From Cannabis sativa (lineage: Eukaryota; Streptophyta; Magnoliopsida; Rosales; Cannabaceae), in assembly GCF_029168945.1 (NCBI RefSeq), contig NC_083610.1:69307580-69371579 (forward strand): a stretch of DNA of 64,000 nt. The letters are read 5' to 3'. The notes under the pieces were generated by a model. It was not told the DNA's origin and made no database searches. It worked only from the letters and a program-made list of their open reading frames with translations. The position numbers and the translations under genes are program-made. Shown here piece after piece: positions 36,776 to 49,342 of this stretch. Position 1 is the first letter of the stretch. Each line of letters opens with the position of its first letter.

Positions 36776-38859
36776 TAAATAGTCTTAATTTAAAGTGTAA
36801 ATAAGAAGGAAATTAGAAGAGGAGTAGTACGTCTTGTCGTTTTCCGTTGTGTTGTTACTTTCATCTTAAATATTATCAATAAATAGAGCCAAAAAAGACG
36901 ATATTATATTTTGCGCCAAAGTTGGCCTCACTTTCCATTTTTATTCTTTTGGATCCTTTTTGAATATGAGAACCAATGAATTAAAGCCTTGTAAGGAGGA
37001 CTGTTGTGAATATTAATTGAAGTAGAAAACTACGATTGTGTCCCCTATCAACTTTCATATTTTCACTCACATTTATCCTCAAACTAATTAGTTACATGAG
37101 AATGAAGGTAATGTATATATGTATACCAGGATTGTTATTGGGCAGCCGGTAGCATTAGTGTTGTTTAGTATTTTTTATAAGTGGTACTCTATAATTAGTT
37201 AAAAATATATTTTTAAAATTATTTTTTTTAAATTATATGAGATCCGCTACTTAATTACAATATGACACCAAAAAATATACTAAGTACCAATAATTCTTTA
37301 ATGTTATGGTCAAAGTTACTCGTGATTTCGTCCATTAATTCTTCAATGTTTACTCTGTATTATTTATACTTTAAACTTATTTTATTATTTTATTATTTAT
37401 TTTATATGTATATATATATTATAAATTAATATTATAAAGGAATATATGAGTAAATATATATTTAAAAATATAATATTTGAATGATTAGAGAAAAAATAAA
37501 GAAATTAAAAAAATAAAATTTTAAAGATGTATTTTAAAAAGTAGAGTAAAAAAGCTAATGTGAGTGTTGTAACGATATTAGTTTTTTTTTTCTTCTAGTT
37601 TATATACTCATACTAATGTATTTATGTTTGTCTTTCAAATTTGGTGGATCATAAAAAAAAAATATTTTTAAGTTTTTATTTGAAAAAATGATATTTTTCA
37701 AAATCAATAAAAAAAAATATATAATTTTAAAAGAAGAATTTTTTTTGGACCCTCTACTAGGTGGGTCTTAAGCATAGACCTAGGTTGCTTAGGACCGAGC
37801 CTAGTTCATAGATAAAATAAAATAAAATAAAAGAATGTTGGATAAATTCATTTCTTTGTTTTTTTTTTTTGAGAAACTTATTTTTATATATTTTTCTGAA
37901 ACACTTATTTTTATTTGTAAATTATGACTTACATATGAATATAATTTATCCTGTCAATCGTTAATGTCTTGTATAAAAGCAACTTATACATATATATTCA
38001 TACTAGACAGATGTTACATGCCAAGTCACGTATGTTAATTTTATTTTAGTTTTTAGTTTTTTTAATATCATAATTTTAAAATTAATAATATTCAATGTAG
38101 TGATAATCAATGAAATTTGAAAGCATAATAGTAATTTAAATAAAAATAAAAATTACTATTATACTTTGTAATAGTAATTAAAAAAAATTATTATTTGTCC
38201 TAAATTTATCTTCGCAATTAATGAAAATACTTATCTGGTTAAACTATCGAAACATTCAAATTTAATTTAAAATAATATTTAAAATTTAACTAATTCTAAA
38301 TATCAAAATTTGAAAATAATTTTTAATAAAAACATAAACAATATGAACAAATTTATTATTAATTGCAACACTTTAGGTGGATTAATTATATTTAAGTTTA
38401 ACTAACTCTTAATTTCTCATAAACTAAGAATTTTATTATATAGCCACATTTTGTATAGAATAGATATAAGATGAACTCTGAAATGAAAAACGAAATCTAA
38501 AGAACTATCTATAAGAAAATTTGGACGATCAAGTTACTCTTACTTATTTTTAACCATTTGATATTGAGCTCAAGTGACCAAAATAATAAAATGTGTGGGG
38601 GTCATATAAAAAATGTAATCTAGAAGCTTCTAAAAAAAAAAATTCTCTCTTCAATCTAACAAAATAATATTTTTAGAATTTAAGATGCCCAAAATGGCAA
38701 AATGTGTTTCCAAAAGTAATAAATAAATTAGATACCTTTTATCTTAATGGTGTGTTCTCACATCCAGTTTCCTAATAATTTTTTGAAAAAATATATTTTA
38801 TATAGAATAAATTAGACAATAATTGTTTTTAGTGTCACCCAAAAAAAAAAAAAAGAAAT
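36776..38859. other. AT-rich intergenic DNA without a gene
   Basis: No frame or motif supports a gene. At about 38400-38465 a stretch resembles the terminal sequence of the MITE at 2494-2893 (TTTCTCATAAACTAAGAATT). Confidence 0.5.
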
Positions 38860-39740
38860 TTGATTTTATATACTTAAAAAATTAAAAATTTTTATTATTA
38901 AACCAAAAATTTAAACCCTAAAAAAATTATACCTTTTTTTTTCAAAACCCCAAAAATACCCCCCTCACAATTCTCTCTCTCTCTGCATCATCTCTCCCTC
39001 TCTATCTCACCCCAACCGCCCACCCTCACCACCACCTCCGACCTTCATCCTCCGACCTCCGACCCTCACCGCCACCTCCGACCACCCGCACCAACACCCC
39101 GACCCAGCCCCACTCTCTCGGACCGCTCAAAAGTCGCACCCCGAAAACCCACTCTCTCTTCCTCTCTCTCTGAAATTGCAGAAAAAAAAATTGCTCCAGG
39201 TCCGATGGTCGGACCATGGGTCCGATGGGGTCCGACCAATCGGACCCATCGGACCCATGGTCCGACCATCGGACCTGGGACAATTTTTCTCTCTGAAAAC
39301 GCAAAAAAAAAAAAATAAATAAAAAAATTGTCCCAGTCCGATGGTCGGACCATGGGTCCGATGGGTCCGATTGGTCGGACCCCATCGGACCCATGGTCCG
39401 ACCATCGGACCTGGAGCAATTTTTTTTTTCTGCGATTTCAGAGAGAGAGGAAGAGAGAGTGGGTTTTCGGGGTGCGACTTTTGGGCGGTCCGAGAGAGTG
39501 GGGCTGGGTCGGGGTGTTGGTGCGGGTGGTCGGAGGTGGCGGTGAGGGTCGGAGGTCGGAGGTGGTGGTGAGGGTGGGCGGTTTGGATGTGAGATAGAGA
39601 GAGAGAGAGATGATGTAGAGAGAGAGAGAATTGTGAGGGGGGTATTTTTAGGGTTTAAAAAAAAAAGGTATAGTTTTTTTATGGTTTAAGTTTTTGGTTT
39701 AATAATAAATTTTTTTAATTTTTTAAGTATATAAAATCAA
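38860..39740. repeat. 880-bp GC-rich fold-back palindrome
   Basis: The left arm (38860-39299) and right arm (about 39320-39740) are near-exact reverse complements, starting TTGATTTTATATACTT and ending with its complement. The arms hold CT/GA-rich and CCGACC/GGTCGG-rich segments, far more GC-rich than the surroundings. Within the arms, 39197-39279 and 39334-39414 are each nearly palindromic themselves (units such as TCCGATGGTCGGACCATGGG). The short A-rich centre is at about 39289-39322. Several overlapping frames on both strands (39026-39597) are by-products of this symmetry. A transcript would fold into a long double-stranded RNA. Origin: a fold-back or MITE-type element; no TSD was established. 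Confidence 0.85.
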
Positions 39741-40704
39741 AATTCCATATCTGTTATCATTTGTTGTAAAAAAGTAATAGTTACTCAATTGTAACTTTAA
39801 TAAATGGAGAGTTTTGATTTTTAAGTTTTTTATTGGCAAAGTTTAAAAATATGATTTTTTTCCTTACAAAAAAAAAAATATGGCTTTCTGTTATGAAAAA
39901 GTTATTTTGTGGGAAAATTAAAAATATGAAATAAACAGTTTAAGATATCCACTCATATCTTAGTAACCCCTTCTGACTAAATATTATTTTATAGTCATAA
40001 ATATTATTTTTGCTATAATATCACTAAATACTTACCAGTAAAAAATAATTTTGTTGTGTACTGAAGTTCTCCCATCCTCTCCTCAACTAAAATTAATTAT
40101 TTAACAAGAGCTAGCCTCAATTTAATTTAACATCTATCATTATTTTATACTCAATTATTGTTATTTTTATTTTTTTATTTTTTTCTAAAAGGTGATCTAC
40201 TTTTATGTATATATGTGTGGTTGGAAAAAGCTACATGATACATCAATGTTATATGTAAATAAAAGGGAGTAGAAATTACTGTAGAGAGTACCTTTGCTAT
40301 GGTCCCAATGTTGCTACATTTGGTTGGAATTATATTCATATATTAAAAATGTATAACATTGAATTTGGGAGAGGTGGTGGGGGTGGAAGAATTAAAAGTT
40401 GTCAACTACTTTCAGAAGAGTCAGCAAATATTGATGTTCAAGTTTAATAAGCCTATTCATTAAACAGTTGTCATTTTCCTAAAAAAAATACTCATCAACA
40501 ATTTTAAAATTTGAAAAGTTATCCACTATAGTCCCATATTATAATCAAGTTCGGTCCTGCGCATAAGTGAACTAAACCTGTACCTAGAGCCCACCTAACT
40601 TAGAAGCCTAAAAAACTTTTCCCCTTTGAAATTACATAATTTTTTTTATTGATTTTAAAAAATACAACATTTCCTTTAAATAAAGACCTAAGAATATTTT
40701 TGGA

Positions 40705-41363
40705 ATAATTACATAAGACACAATTTTTTGTAAAATATTTACATTTTTACGTTTAAAGAATGTTTTTTTTTACATTTTTACAGTTTTCTAAAAAATAACA
40801 CGAAAATAACATAAAATCAACAAGAAAACAACATAAAAGTAACATGAAAATAACATCAAAATAACAACAAAAAAAAAAACAAAAAATAACATACATATAA
40901 CAAAAAATTAACAACAAATAAACAAAATTTCAACATAAAAAGACCGAATTTTATGTAAATAAAATCAAAAAAATCGTAAAAATGTTTAAAATTCCGTGAA
41001 ACCGTATTTTTGTTGTTTTTTTTTGTTGTTTTTGTGCATTTGTGAAATTAACCCAATATTTTTTCACTATAACCTACTAAATTTTAGGGCCAGCCCTTCA
41101 CTTATTTCACAAATATACAAATATAATAAAAAATATTACAAAAATACAATTGTACAAAATTTTAAATATTTTTATAAATTTTATAATTTTATTTATAGAA
41201 AATACGGTCTTTTGACGTATTTTTATGTTATAGTCTAATTAATTTGTTGTTGATTTTTTGTTATTTGTATGTAATTTTATGTAATTTTTTTTTTATTATT
41301 TTTGTGTTATTTTTATAAAATATTGTACAAAAGTAAAAATAAATTTTTAAGCCTAAAAATATA
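40705..41363. repeat. ATAACA-rich repeat family C, copy 1
   Basis: About 350 bp of AATAACATAAAA-type sequence, ending in a segment with AAAATCAAAAAAATCGTAAA. A similar copy lies at 61203-61498. The part 41090-41350 looks like an inverted, diverged partner, so the whole may be a fold-back. The minus-strand Copia element begins directly after it. The + frame at 40996-41238 is spurious. Confidence 0.5.
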
Positions 41364-42570
41364 TGAAATTCCGTATTTTAATATTCCCAATTTGATTATT
41401 TAATTAAATGATTAATTAAATGCGGAATAATAAAACTGGTACTGAAAACAGTTTTCTGTAGTTACAGAATGCAACTCCGTAACTCCAGAGAAACCCAGAA
41501 AAACAAACAGTGCATAAAAGTAAAAACACACAAGATTTTTGTACGTGGTTTCAACAATCCTTTCAGATTGTTACTAGTCCACGGGGCCACGCCCAGAGAT
41601 AAGATTCATTAGATCGGTATCAAAAATACAAAGTAATTGACTTATGCATAAATAGACTCCCTCTTATTGTATGCCGCAAGCTTGATGTATTCCACCTACT
41701 AACCGAATCTTGATAAAACTCCAAGATCTCGAACTCCCTTCGATCACCTTGAAGAGTGCTTGAATCCTCCCGATTCAAGGCTTAAAGGCTATCTCCCGAA
41801 AGCCTATACAACCATCTCCCGAAGGTTGTGTGCTTGTATCCTCCCGATGCAAGACTTCAAAAGCAATCTCCCGAAAGCTTGTAAATACCCTTCTCCCGAA
41901 GGTGCACTGATGTTCTTCTTCGTTGTAGACTTGAATACAGACTCAAGACAATACAAACAACAAATAAACAGAGTAAGAGTAGAACAACTCTTCTCTACAA
42001 AACAAAGACACTCTTTTCTTATGATATGAAAGTGAATAAAAGAGTTAACATAACAAAGACACTCTTTCCTTAAGATATGAATATAATTCTAAGTGTATGA
42101 AAGAGATGCAAAACCTAGCTACTATAAGATGTATTTATAATGAATATACATCTCATAGACAGCTTACATTCGGTCTGAACAAGACCTCAACACACTAGAA
42201 ACTTCCCTAAAATAATTTTTCAATCAGTCCAGGAATTTCTGTTTCTGTACCTATAGAATCGTGGGCAGTAACTACAACTTTCCTTTTATAGAAAAGGAAA
42301 GTTTAGCTCCGGTTTTCTCTTCAAGAAACCTGATCTTAGAAAATGGGAAACTCAACACAAGATCAGAATAACAGCTGGTTAGCAAAGAATCAATGTGTAA
42401 TCAAAACTTACCATATTTACCTCAATTTCCATAAATAGGAAAGCTAGACAACTTTCCTTCCAAGTTTAGATATACACAAATAGGGTAACCATATTAAACA
42501 CTCCAGCCGAAATACACATTAAATAATAAAATATTTTTGTCAATTAAATATGCCAAAAATGGAATTAACA
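41364..42570 (-). repeat. 3' LTR of the SIRE-like element
   Basis: 1207 bp, TG..CA. It carries the same hairpin series as the other LTR (41553-41572 and 41759-41903). A minus-strand TATAAATA lies at 42132-42139, placing the probable transcription start near 42100. The 89-codon frame at 41760-42029 reads through the hairpins and is not a gene. Confidence 0.93.
41553..41905 (-). other. Hairpin series with constant GGGA-type loops (3' LTR)
   Basis: In + strand terms, seven hairpins. Pairs and loops: AACAATC/GATTGTT with CTTTCA (41553); CTTGAATC/GATTCAAG with CTCCC (41759-41779); AGGCT/AGCCT (41786-41805); ACAACC/GGTTGT (41808-41829); an eight-pair stem with one G-U (41833-41853); AAGC/GCTT (41861-41880); CCTTC/GAAGG (41889-41902). 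Six share the loop TCCC or CTCCC closed by C-G; in the third and fourth a single A-A mismatch sits at the same place. In the transcript (minus strand) the loop is GGGA or GGGAG; GGGA fits GNRA. The same set is intact in the other LTR at 50949-51301. Confidence 0.75.
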
Positions 42571-42583
42571 ATCTCCCCTTTGG
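42571..42583 (-). promoter_or_regulatory. Polypurine tract of the SIRE-like element
   Basis: On the minus strand CCAAAGGGGAGAT directly precedes the 3' LTR, the expected second-strand primer. The noncoding DNA to its right (42584-43009) includes a three-fold ~34-bp repeat at 42721-42834 (AACTTTTTAAACGGAAAAGT units). Confidence 0.85.
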
Positions 42584-43009
42584 CACTTTGATTGACAAAA
42601 CATTTTATTATGAGAAAACCTGCATCAAGTGTTAGAAACCAAAGCAAATAGCTTTTTAAAGATACAAGAGTATAGAAAATACTCCCCCTGCATGAAAGCT
42701 CTCTAACACATAAAACATAGAACTTTTTTTGGACGGAAAAGCTTACAAACCGAAGAACACAACTTTTTTAAATGGAAAAGTGTTAAACCACAAACAACTT
42801 TTTAAACGGAAAAGTGTTAAACCACAAACAAGCAACTCCCCCTAAAACCAAGGGTCCAGAGTTGTAACAAAGAGTTCAATGAATCCAAAAAATAATACTA
42901 CTCCCCCTTTTTGTCTATCAAGGAGCCAAAGATAACAAAAACAAACATGGACAAAGTCATAAATTCAAATAAACATTAATAAAAGGCAAAAGATAAAAGA
43001 TTGAACCAC

Positions 43010-44698
43010 TTATTCATCATCATTGGGTCGGAAGTATTTCATGATGCTGTCCATCTTCCTAAGAAGCAGGGCCTGACTAGTCTCCATTCTTCCCAAACGC
43101 AAATTGAATTCTGCCATTTCTGTAGGAGCAGAAGTTGAAGCAGTGCAAAGAACAAGTATCATTTGTAAGACCAGGGGAAGCAGACCGAGCCTTTCTTTGA
43201 GCAGCTTTTCCTTGAGGAGGCTTCTCAGGAATTTTGAAAGTGGTTCCAACAGCAGGCATCTCAATTGATTCATTCTCAAGAATCAATTCCTCTTGATCAT
43301 ATAAAATTTTATAGATTAAGTGAGGAAAAATGAGATTGAGCCTAGGTTTCTTACCCTTTCGAAGAGAAACAATTTGCTCCCAAATCATGTCAGCCAAATC
43401 AATTTTAGCACCAATTGAAACTTTATACAAAAAGAAAGCAAGTTCATTTGAAACATTTACCGGATTGGAGCAAGGAAACCAATTGGATAGGGCAAACCTC
43501 ATGAGGGCAGCATGTTGATAGGTGAGTTGAGACATATGCATGGTGTCAGAGAGTTCAATTTCATTATCACCAGAGAGATAACCGAACACCTTTTGACGAT
43601 CAAACTCCACATCAGTAGTCTCAATTCCCATAGGCAAATTGAGAGCCTCAGCAACATCCTTCACAGAAAAGGAATACCAGTGTCCTCTGACAAAAACTTT
43701 GCCAAACATGAAAGAGTCCTCATCGAGAAACTCATCAGTGATGTTAGCATAAAATTCCTTCACAATTCTATCCACATATCCATCAAAACCGATCAAGGTA
43801 TCTACCCATTGTCTTTCTTTCAACATGTTATACACTCCAAAAGGCTTATGAGCAATAACATTAAAATTTTTCTCCACAGTAAAATTCCTATTCTCATAGA
43901 ATTTCATATCTCTAGCATGATCATTATAACAAAAATAATGAGAGTGGGGCTTGAAGTTATCAAGAGAAATACCAGAGGGCCTCTTTCTTTTCTGTGGAAG
44001 AACAGGATTTGGAGAGACAATGGGCCTTTTTCCTTTGTCCTTCTTTGGAACAAATAGAGGGACCGGAACAGTTACGTAGTGACAGGCTCAGTTTCTGGTT
44101 CTTCACTCTCGGATCCAGAATCATCAACAGCAGGAAGATCTTTGGGCACAAATTCTTCACTTGAATCGGACTAGCCCTCCGAATCATGATCCTCCTCACT
44201 TTCTTCTGGTTCAGAATCCGAGGAAGAGACCGAAGGGGGATTCTCCTTGAGATTTTTTCCCTTTGAAGATGAAGAACCCACCTTTTTCCCTTTGGATGCA
44301 ATTTTAGGTTTAACCACTTCAGGCGTTTTAGGAGTGGAAACCTTGGACCTAGTTCGAGAACTCACCGTGGGCAAGGTCACCAAAGCTTGGTCAACATTAG
44401 GAACACCATTCGAAGAAGAGGATTTCGACAATGTGTGATCGGATGAATGGAATTCATCATGATCACCCAACCCAGGTGTTGAAGAAGCAATAGGAGAGGC
44501 ACCAACAAGTGGAGAGGAGAAATTTGCCACTGATTTTCGAGCTTGGGTCTTCGATTTCTTGGCAGACTTCGTCGGAGCAGAAGACGAATCAGAAGCTCCG
44601 GTTGCTGGTGCAGGCGGCGCAGGCGGGGTGACCGGAGAAGCAGAGGCAGAGCCACGGGAGGGCTTCTTGGACGGTTGGGCATTCTTAGTTTTGGCCAT
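43010..44698 (-). pseudogene. Extra downstream ORF: putative plant transposon protein domain
   Basis: The N-terminal part (44698-44171) is low-complexity, rich in S, P, K and E, ending in an acidic run. The middle part (43907-43160) is a globular domain with KFYENRNFTVEKNF, RIVKEFYANITDEF and VFVRGHWYSFS. I recognise it as the family described as 'putative plant transposon protein' (Transposase_32 type). A short C-terminal piece (MAEFNLRLGRMETSQALLLR) is in another frame. There is one in-frame TAG near 44170 and frameshifts near 44075 and 43150. It lies in sense after pol, where SIRE elements carry their env-like ORF. Its function is unknown; no membrane segment is visible. Confidence 0.7.
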
Positions 44699-44769
44699 TT
44701 TCCTTTGAAAACCCTAGAACACAAGCACTCTTACACTTTGAAAAAAGTTAGACCTTTGAGAGAAAAAAA

Positions 44770-45865
44770 ATGAAAAGAGAAGAGAGTGGTGATCGTGGGT
44801 GAATGGGTGGTTGAACATATATAGCATTTCAATTTTAATTACCCAATAAGAAAGAAAATGGAAAAAAGGAAAGTAACTTACTTACCTTAATCACCACGTG
44901 GGGAGAGGAAAAAAGGAAACCAAAAAAGGTTTTTCAAAATTTGATCAATGTTTCCTTAAATGGAAAAAGGAAACCAAAAATCCCCACAAAATCTAAAAAT
45001 TTAAAAACCCTTACCAAAACCGAAATTGCCACCAAAAAGGAAACAAAAAATAATTAATTATTTAAGTACAAGTTTCCTATACACACCAAAAAGACCAAAT
45101 CTCCACAAATAAAGGAAACATTCTAAATAAATAAATACAATTAAAATAACCTTGATATTTTTGCAACTAGAATTCACAATGTCCATTTGTCTTTGTCCCT
45201 GATGAAAAGATCAAACTCATAAGAATAATCAGAAATTATTTTATCAAACTAATGAAGTAATAGAATGAGGTCATACCGGTTCACAGGAAAAATTGACTCC
45301 ATCACCAAGAATATTAAAGCACATCAAACAGTATGTAATAGCTTTATAACACCATTTTTGAGAATAAACAAATTTTACCACAAACTGTGTCAAGCATTAG
45401 TGTGTGAAAGTGTAAGCAGGGAACATTGCCCAATTTGTCAAAAAGACTTTTTCTGATAAATTGTACCCATAGGAGACGCTGTCACACTACCTCAATGGTA
45501 GCCCTTTTCAATGGTAGCGTATCTTCTACATAACTCCTAATTACATAGTTCCAACTTACTCAGAGATGGCTTTCACACATTGAGATAGGTAGCTCTATTC
45601 ATCCAATGGAGCTTGAACACACAGTTTTTGAACAACATTATTCGAAAATGGTAGCTTACATAACACAGTTTGATGAACCTGAATATTCCTGTGAGGAGTG
45701 AACAATTTTCCTGATAAACCTGTATGACATCATAATATTACAACATTAGCAATAAAATAATGACTGAAATTCTTATAAGGTTGAAATTTTCTTCTAGGAC
45801 AAAGACAAGACATTATGAACTCTAAGACAACTCAAATATCAAGGATTATAAAAAAAATAAAAGCA
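44770..45865 (-). other. Spacer between pol and the extra ORF
   Basis: About 1.1 kb with no supported frame on either strand. It may hold the promoter or splice acceptor used to express the downstream ORF, but no clear signal is visible. Confidence 0.5.
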
Positions 45866-48800
45866 TTAAACAGTACAAACCCCTAAGGATTTCCTTAGAG
45901 CAATAAATCGGATCGAGTCAAGAGCTTTAGTAAAAATATCTGCAATTTGTTTGGTAGTTTCAACATATTCTAAGACAAGAATTTTATTTTTCACAAGCTC
46001 TCTAATAAAGTGATGACGAATGTCTATGTGCTTTGTGCGAGAGTGTTGAACAGGATTCTTAGAAATGTTTATAGCACTAGTGTTATCACAAAAGATGGTT
46101 AAAGTTTTCAAATCAAACCCATAATCTGCCATCATTTGTTTCATCCATAACAATTGGGTACAACAACTACCCGCAGCAATGTACTCAGCCTCCGCTGTGG
46201 ACAGAGAGATTGAGTTTTGCTTCTTGCTATGCAATGAAACCAGATTGTTTCCAAGATAGAAACATCCACCACTAGTACTTTTTCTATCATCTGCATTACC
46301 TGCCCAATCAACATCACTAAAGCAAACAAGGTTAGAATTAGTGTCTTTTGAAAACCAAATCCCAAAATCAATAGTGCTATTTACATAGCGAATGATTCTT
46401 TTCACAGCAGAAAGATGGGATTCCATGGGATTTGCCTCATATCGTGCACAAACACCAACACTATAACAAATGTCAGGACGACTAGCAGTAAGATAAAGCA
46501 AACTACCTATCATACTTCAATACAAAGTTTGATCTACCTTTACTCCTTTTTCATCTTTGCTTAATTTCAAAGTTGTGCTCATGGGAGTGTTGGTATGTTT
46601 GGCTTTCTCAAGACCAAAATTTTTCACCAAATTCTTTGCATACTTGCTTTGAGTGACAAAAGTTCCCTCATCTGATTGCTTCACTTGAAGACCGAGAAAA
46701 TAAGTGAGTTCACCTACCATACTCATTTTGAACTCCTTTTGCATTTGGGAAACAAAAACCTGCACTTCAGAGTTAGAGGTAGAGCCAAACACAATATCAT
46801 CAACATATATTTGAGCAACAATCACATCAGAATTAATGTTTTTGATGAAAAGTGTTTTATCAACATTTCCTCTCTTGTAATCATGAGAAAGCAAGAATTC
46901 AGTTAGACGCTCATACCAAGCACGTGGTGCTTGTTTTAGACCATACAAAGCCTTGTCTAACTTATAAACATGATCAGGAAAATGAGGATCCTCAAAACCT
47001 TTAGGTTGTTCCACATACACCTCTTCTTTTAATAGGCCATTCAAAAAAGCGGATTTGACATCCATTTGATACAATTTAATACCAAGAATGCAAGCTATCG
47101 AAAGAAGTAACCTGATCGATTCCAGTCTAGCTACTGGAGCAAATGTTTCATCAAAGTCAACACCCTCAACTTGAGTGTATCCTTGGGCAACCAACCTTGC
47201 CTTGTTTCGAATGATAGTGCCAAACTCATCACTCTTATTTTTGAAGATCCACTTGGTTCCAATGATGTTCACAAACGGTGGTCTTGGAATCATTTTCCAG
47301 ACTTTGTTTCGAACAAACTGATGAAGCTCATCCTGCATAGCTAAAAACCAATCTTCATCCATTAAAGCTTCTTTTATAGATTTAGGTTCTAAAGAAGAAA
47401 TAAAACATAGAAATTGAATTATATTGGCATATTTTCTTCTTGTAACCATGCTCTCATCCAAGTTTCCGAGGATGTGATCTGAAGGATGATTCTTTTTAAC
47501 CCTGAAGGATGGTTCCCTCTGTATTGGATCAGTGATTGAATTTAAAGGATACTCAGATTCTTTTGTTGTTGGTTTTTCTGTAGCAACAGATTCCTGCACA
47601 GTAGCCTCGACGACTGCTTCTAAAGCTTCGTCAGGTTCCTTTTCCTCAGCAGCAGGCTTTTCAAGCAAATCTTCAATCTGCTCTTCTGTGGAAAACTCAG
47701 AAAAATCTTTTAGATCATCAACAACAACATTAGCAGATTCCATAACAGTTTGGGTTCTCATGTTATACACACGATATGCCCTACTATTTGTGGAATATCC
47801 TAGGAAAACACCTTCATCACTTTTAGAATCAAATTTACCAATGTAATCACGATCTCGTAAAATATAACACACACATCCAAACACATGAAAGTGACTTACA
47901 TTTGGTTTCTTACCTTTCCAGATTTCATATGGTGTTTTGTGAGTACCTGGACGTTAGAATACTCTGTTGATGGTATAGCAAGCAGTGTTAATGGCTTCGG
48001 CCCAGAGACGCTTTGTGAGCTTCTTGCTATTCAACATTACTCTAGCCATTTCTGTTAGAGTACGATTCTTTCTTTCAACCACTCCATTTTGTTGAGGAGT
48101 TTTAGGAGCAGAAAATTCATGAGAAATACCGTTAGCTTTACAAAATTCATCATATATGGTATTTTCAAATTCCTTACCATGATCACTCCTAATCCTAACA
48201 ATTTTACCAATGTTACAATCTTTTTCAACTCTTAATTTCAAACACAAAGATTGAAAAGCTTCAAAAGTATCAGATTTTCCTCTCAAAAAATCCACCCATG
48301 AAAATCGAGAAAAATCATCAACACAAACAAAAATATACCTCTTACCATTTAAGCTTTCTACCTGGATTGGACCCATTAAGTCCATGTGCAAGAGTTCGAG
48401 AACTCTAGAAGTATTCACATCCGGGACACTCTTGTGAGAAATTTTCAGTTGCTTACCTAACTGGCATGGTCCACATTTTCCCAATGACTCTTTACCTAAT
48501 TTAGGTAATCCTCGAACAATCCCTGAAACAGATAATTTTTTTAGATTTTTAAAATGGATTTGACCAAGTTTTTCATGCCATAGGTCAATAACATTTTCAA
48601 TGACATAATGACAAGTGGCATGCGTAGTGAGAGTATAACAATTATCACTAGATCGCAGCCCTTGTAACACAATTTCATCAAGAATATTATATACATAGCA
48701 ATGATTGCTATCAAAGCTCACAGTATAACCCTGATCACAAATCTGACTAATGCTAAGTAGATTAGCTTTTAGTCCTTCAACCAACATGACATTCTTTAGT

Positions 48801-49342
48801 TTAGGAAGCCCTTCGAACTTGAGAGTTCCCATTCCTATGACTTTACCAGTAAGACCGTTACCAAATGTAACTTCTCCACAGTGCATTGGTCTTATGTTCA
48901 CAAGAAATTCTTTTTCACCTGTCATGTGTCTAGAACAACCACTATCAAAATACCACATGTTAGAAGCAGCAGTTTTAAAACAAGTAGAACCTACCAAGCA
49001 TTTGTTTTTGACAACCCATTTTTGTTTTTGTAAAACATGTTTATTTCCAATGTAATTAGATTTAAACATGTTATGCATGGTTATGCATTTAGGTCGAATG
49101 TGACCTTTTACTCCACAAAAATGGCAAATAGGAATGAAACGTCTTCCAGTCCCTTTGAAATTGTCAAACTTACCGTGCTGCTTCTTTTCTGTAATGTGAC
49201 GAGTGCTTTGTAGAGACAGAAACCTGCGAGGTAGAAACAGTTCTTCCAGAAACAAAACTATTAGTGGTATTAGAAACAGGTTGATTTGGAACATAACCCA
49301 GCCCAGCATGATTGGTGTGGCCAGTTTTTTGAATTTTTTCAA
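45866..49342 (-). pseudogene. Copia pol: protease, integrase, RT, RNase H
   Basis: The minus-strand pol is in three pieces. 49342-47954: zinc knuckle CHFCGVKGHIRPKC, protease WYFDSGCSRHMTG, integrase zinc-binding (H..H, CGPCQLGK) and core with HMDLMGP, RSDHGKEF and NGVVERKNRTL. 47884-46517: RT with [29 protein letters not shown] and the catalytic YVDD. 46513-45866: RNase H with DVDWAGN, STAEAEYIAA, DNTSAI and HIDIRHHFIRE. An in-frame TAA near 47954 and a TGA near 46517 (a CGA to TGA change at a CpG) break it. All catalytic motifs are still readable, so decay is recent. Confidence 0.92.

Noticed and set aside
39026..39597. Several 76-122 residue ORFs on both strands rich in GPTIGP or SDPWSDH
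   Set aside because: They arise from the symmetry and GC-rich repeats of the fold-back palindrome; the same peptide appears from both arms on opposite strands.
41760..42029. ORF of 89 residues (and its twin at 51156-51341) in the SIRE-like LTRs
   Set aside because: It reads through the hairpin series in antisense to the element; no domain, and the two copies simply reflect LTR identity.
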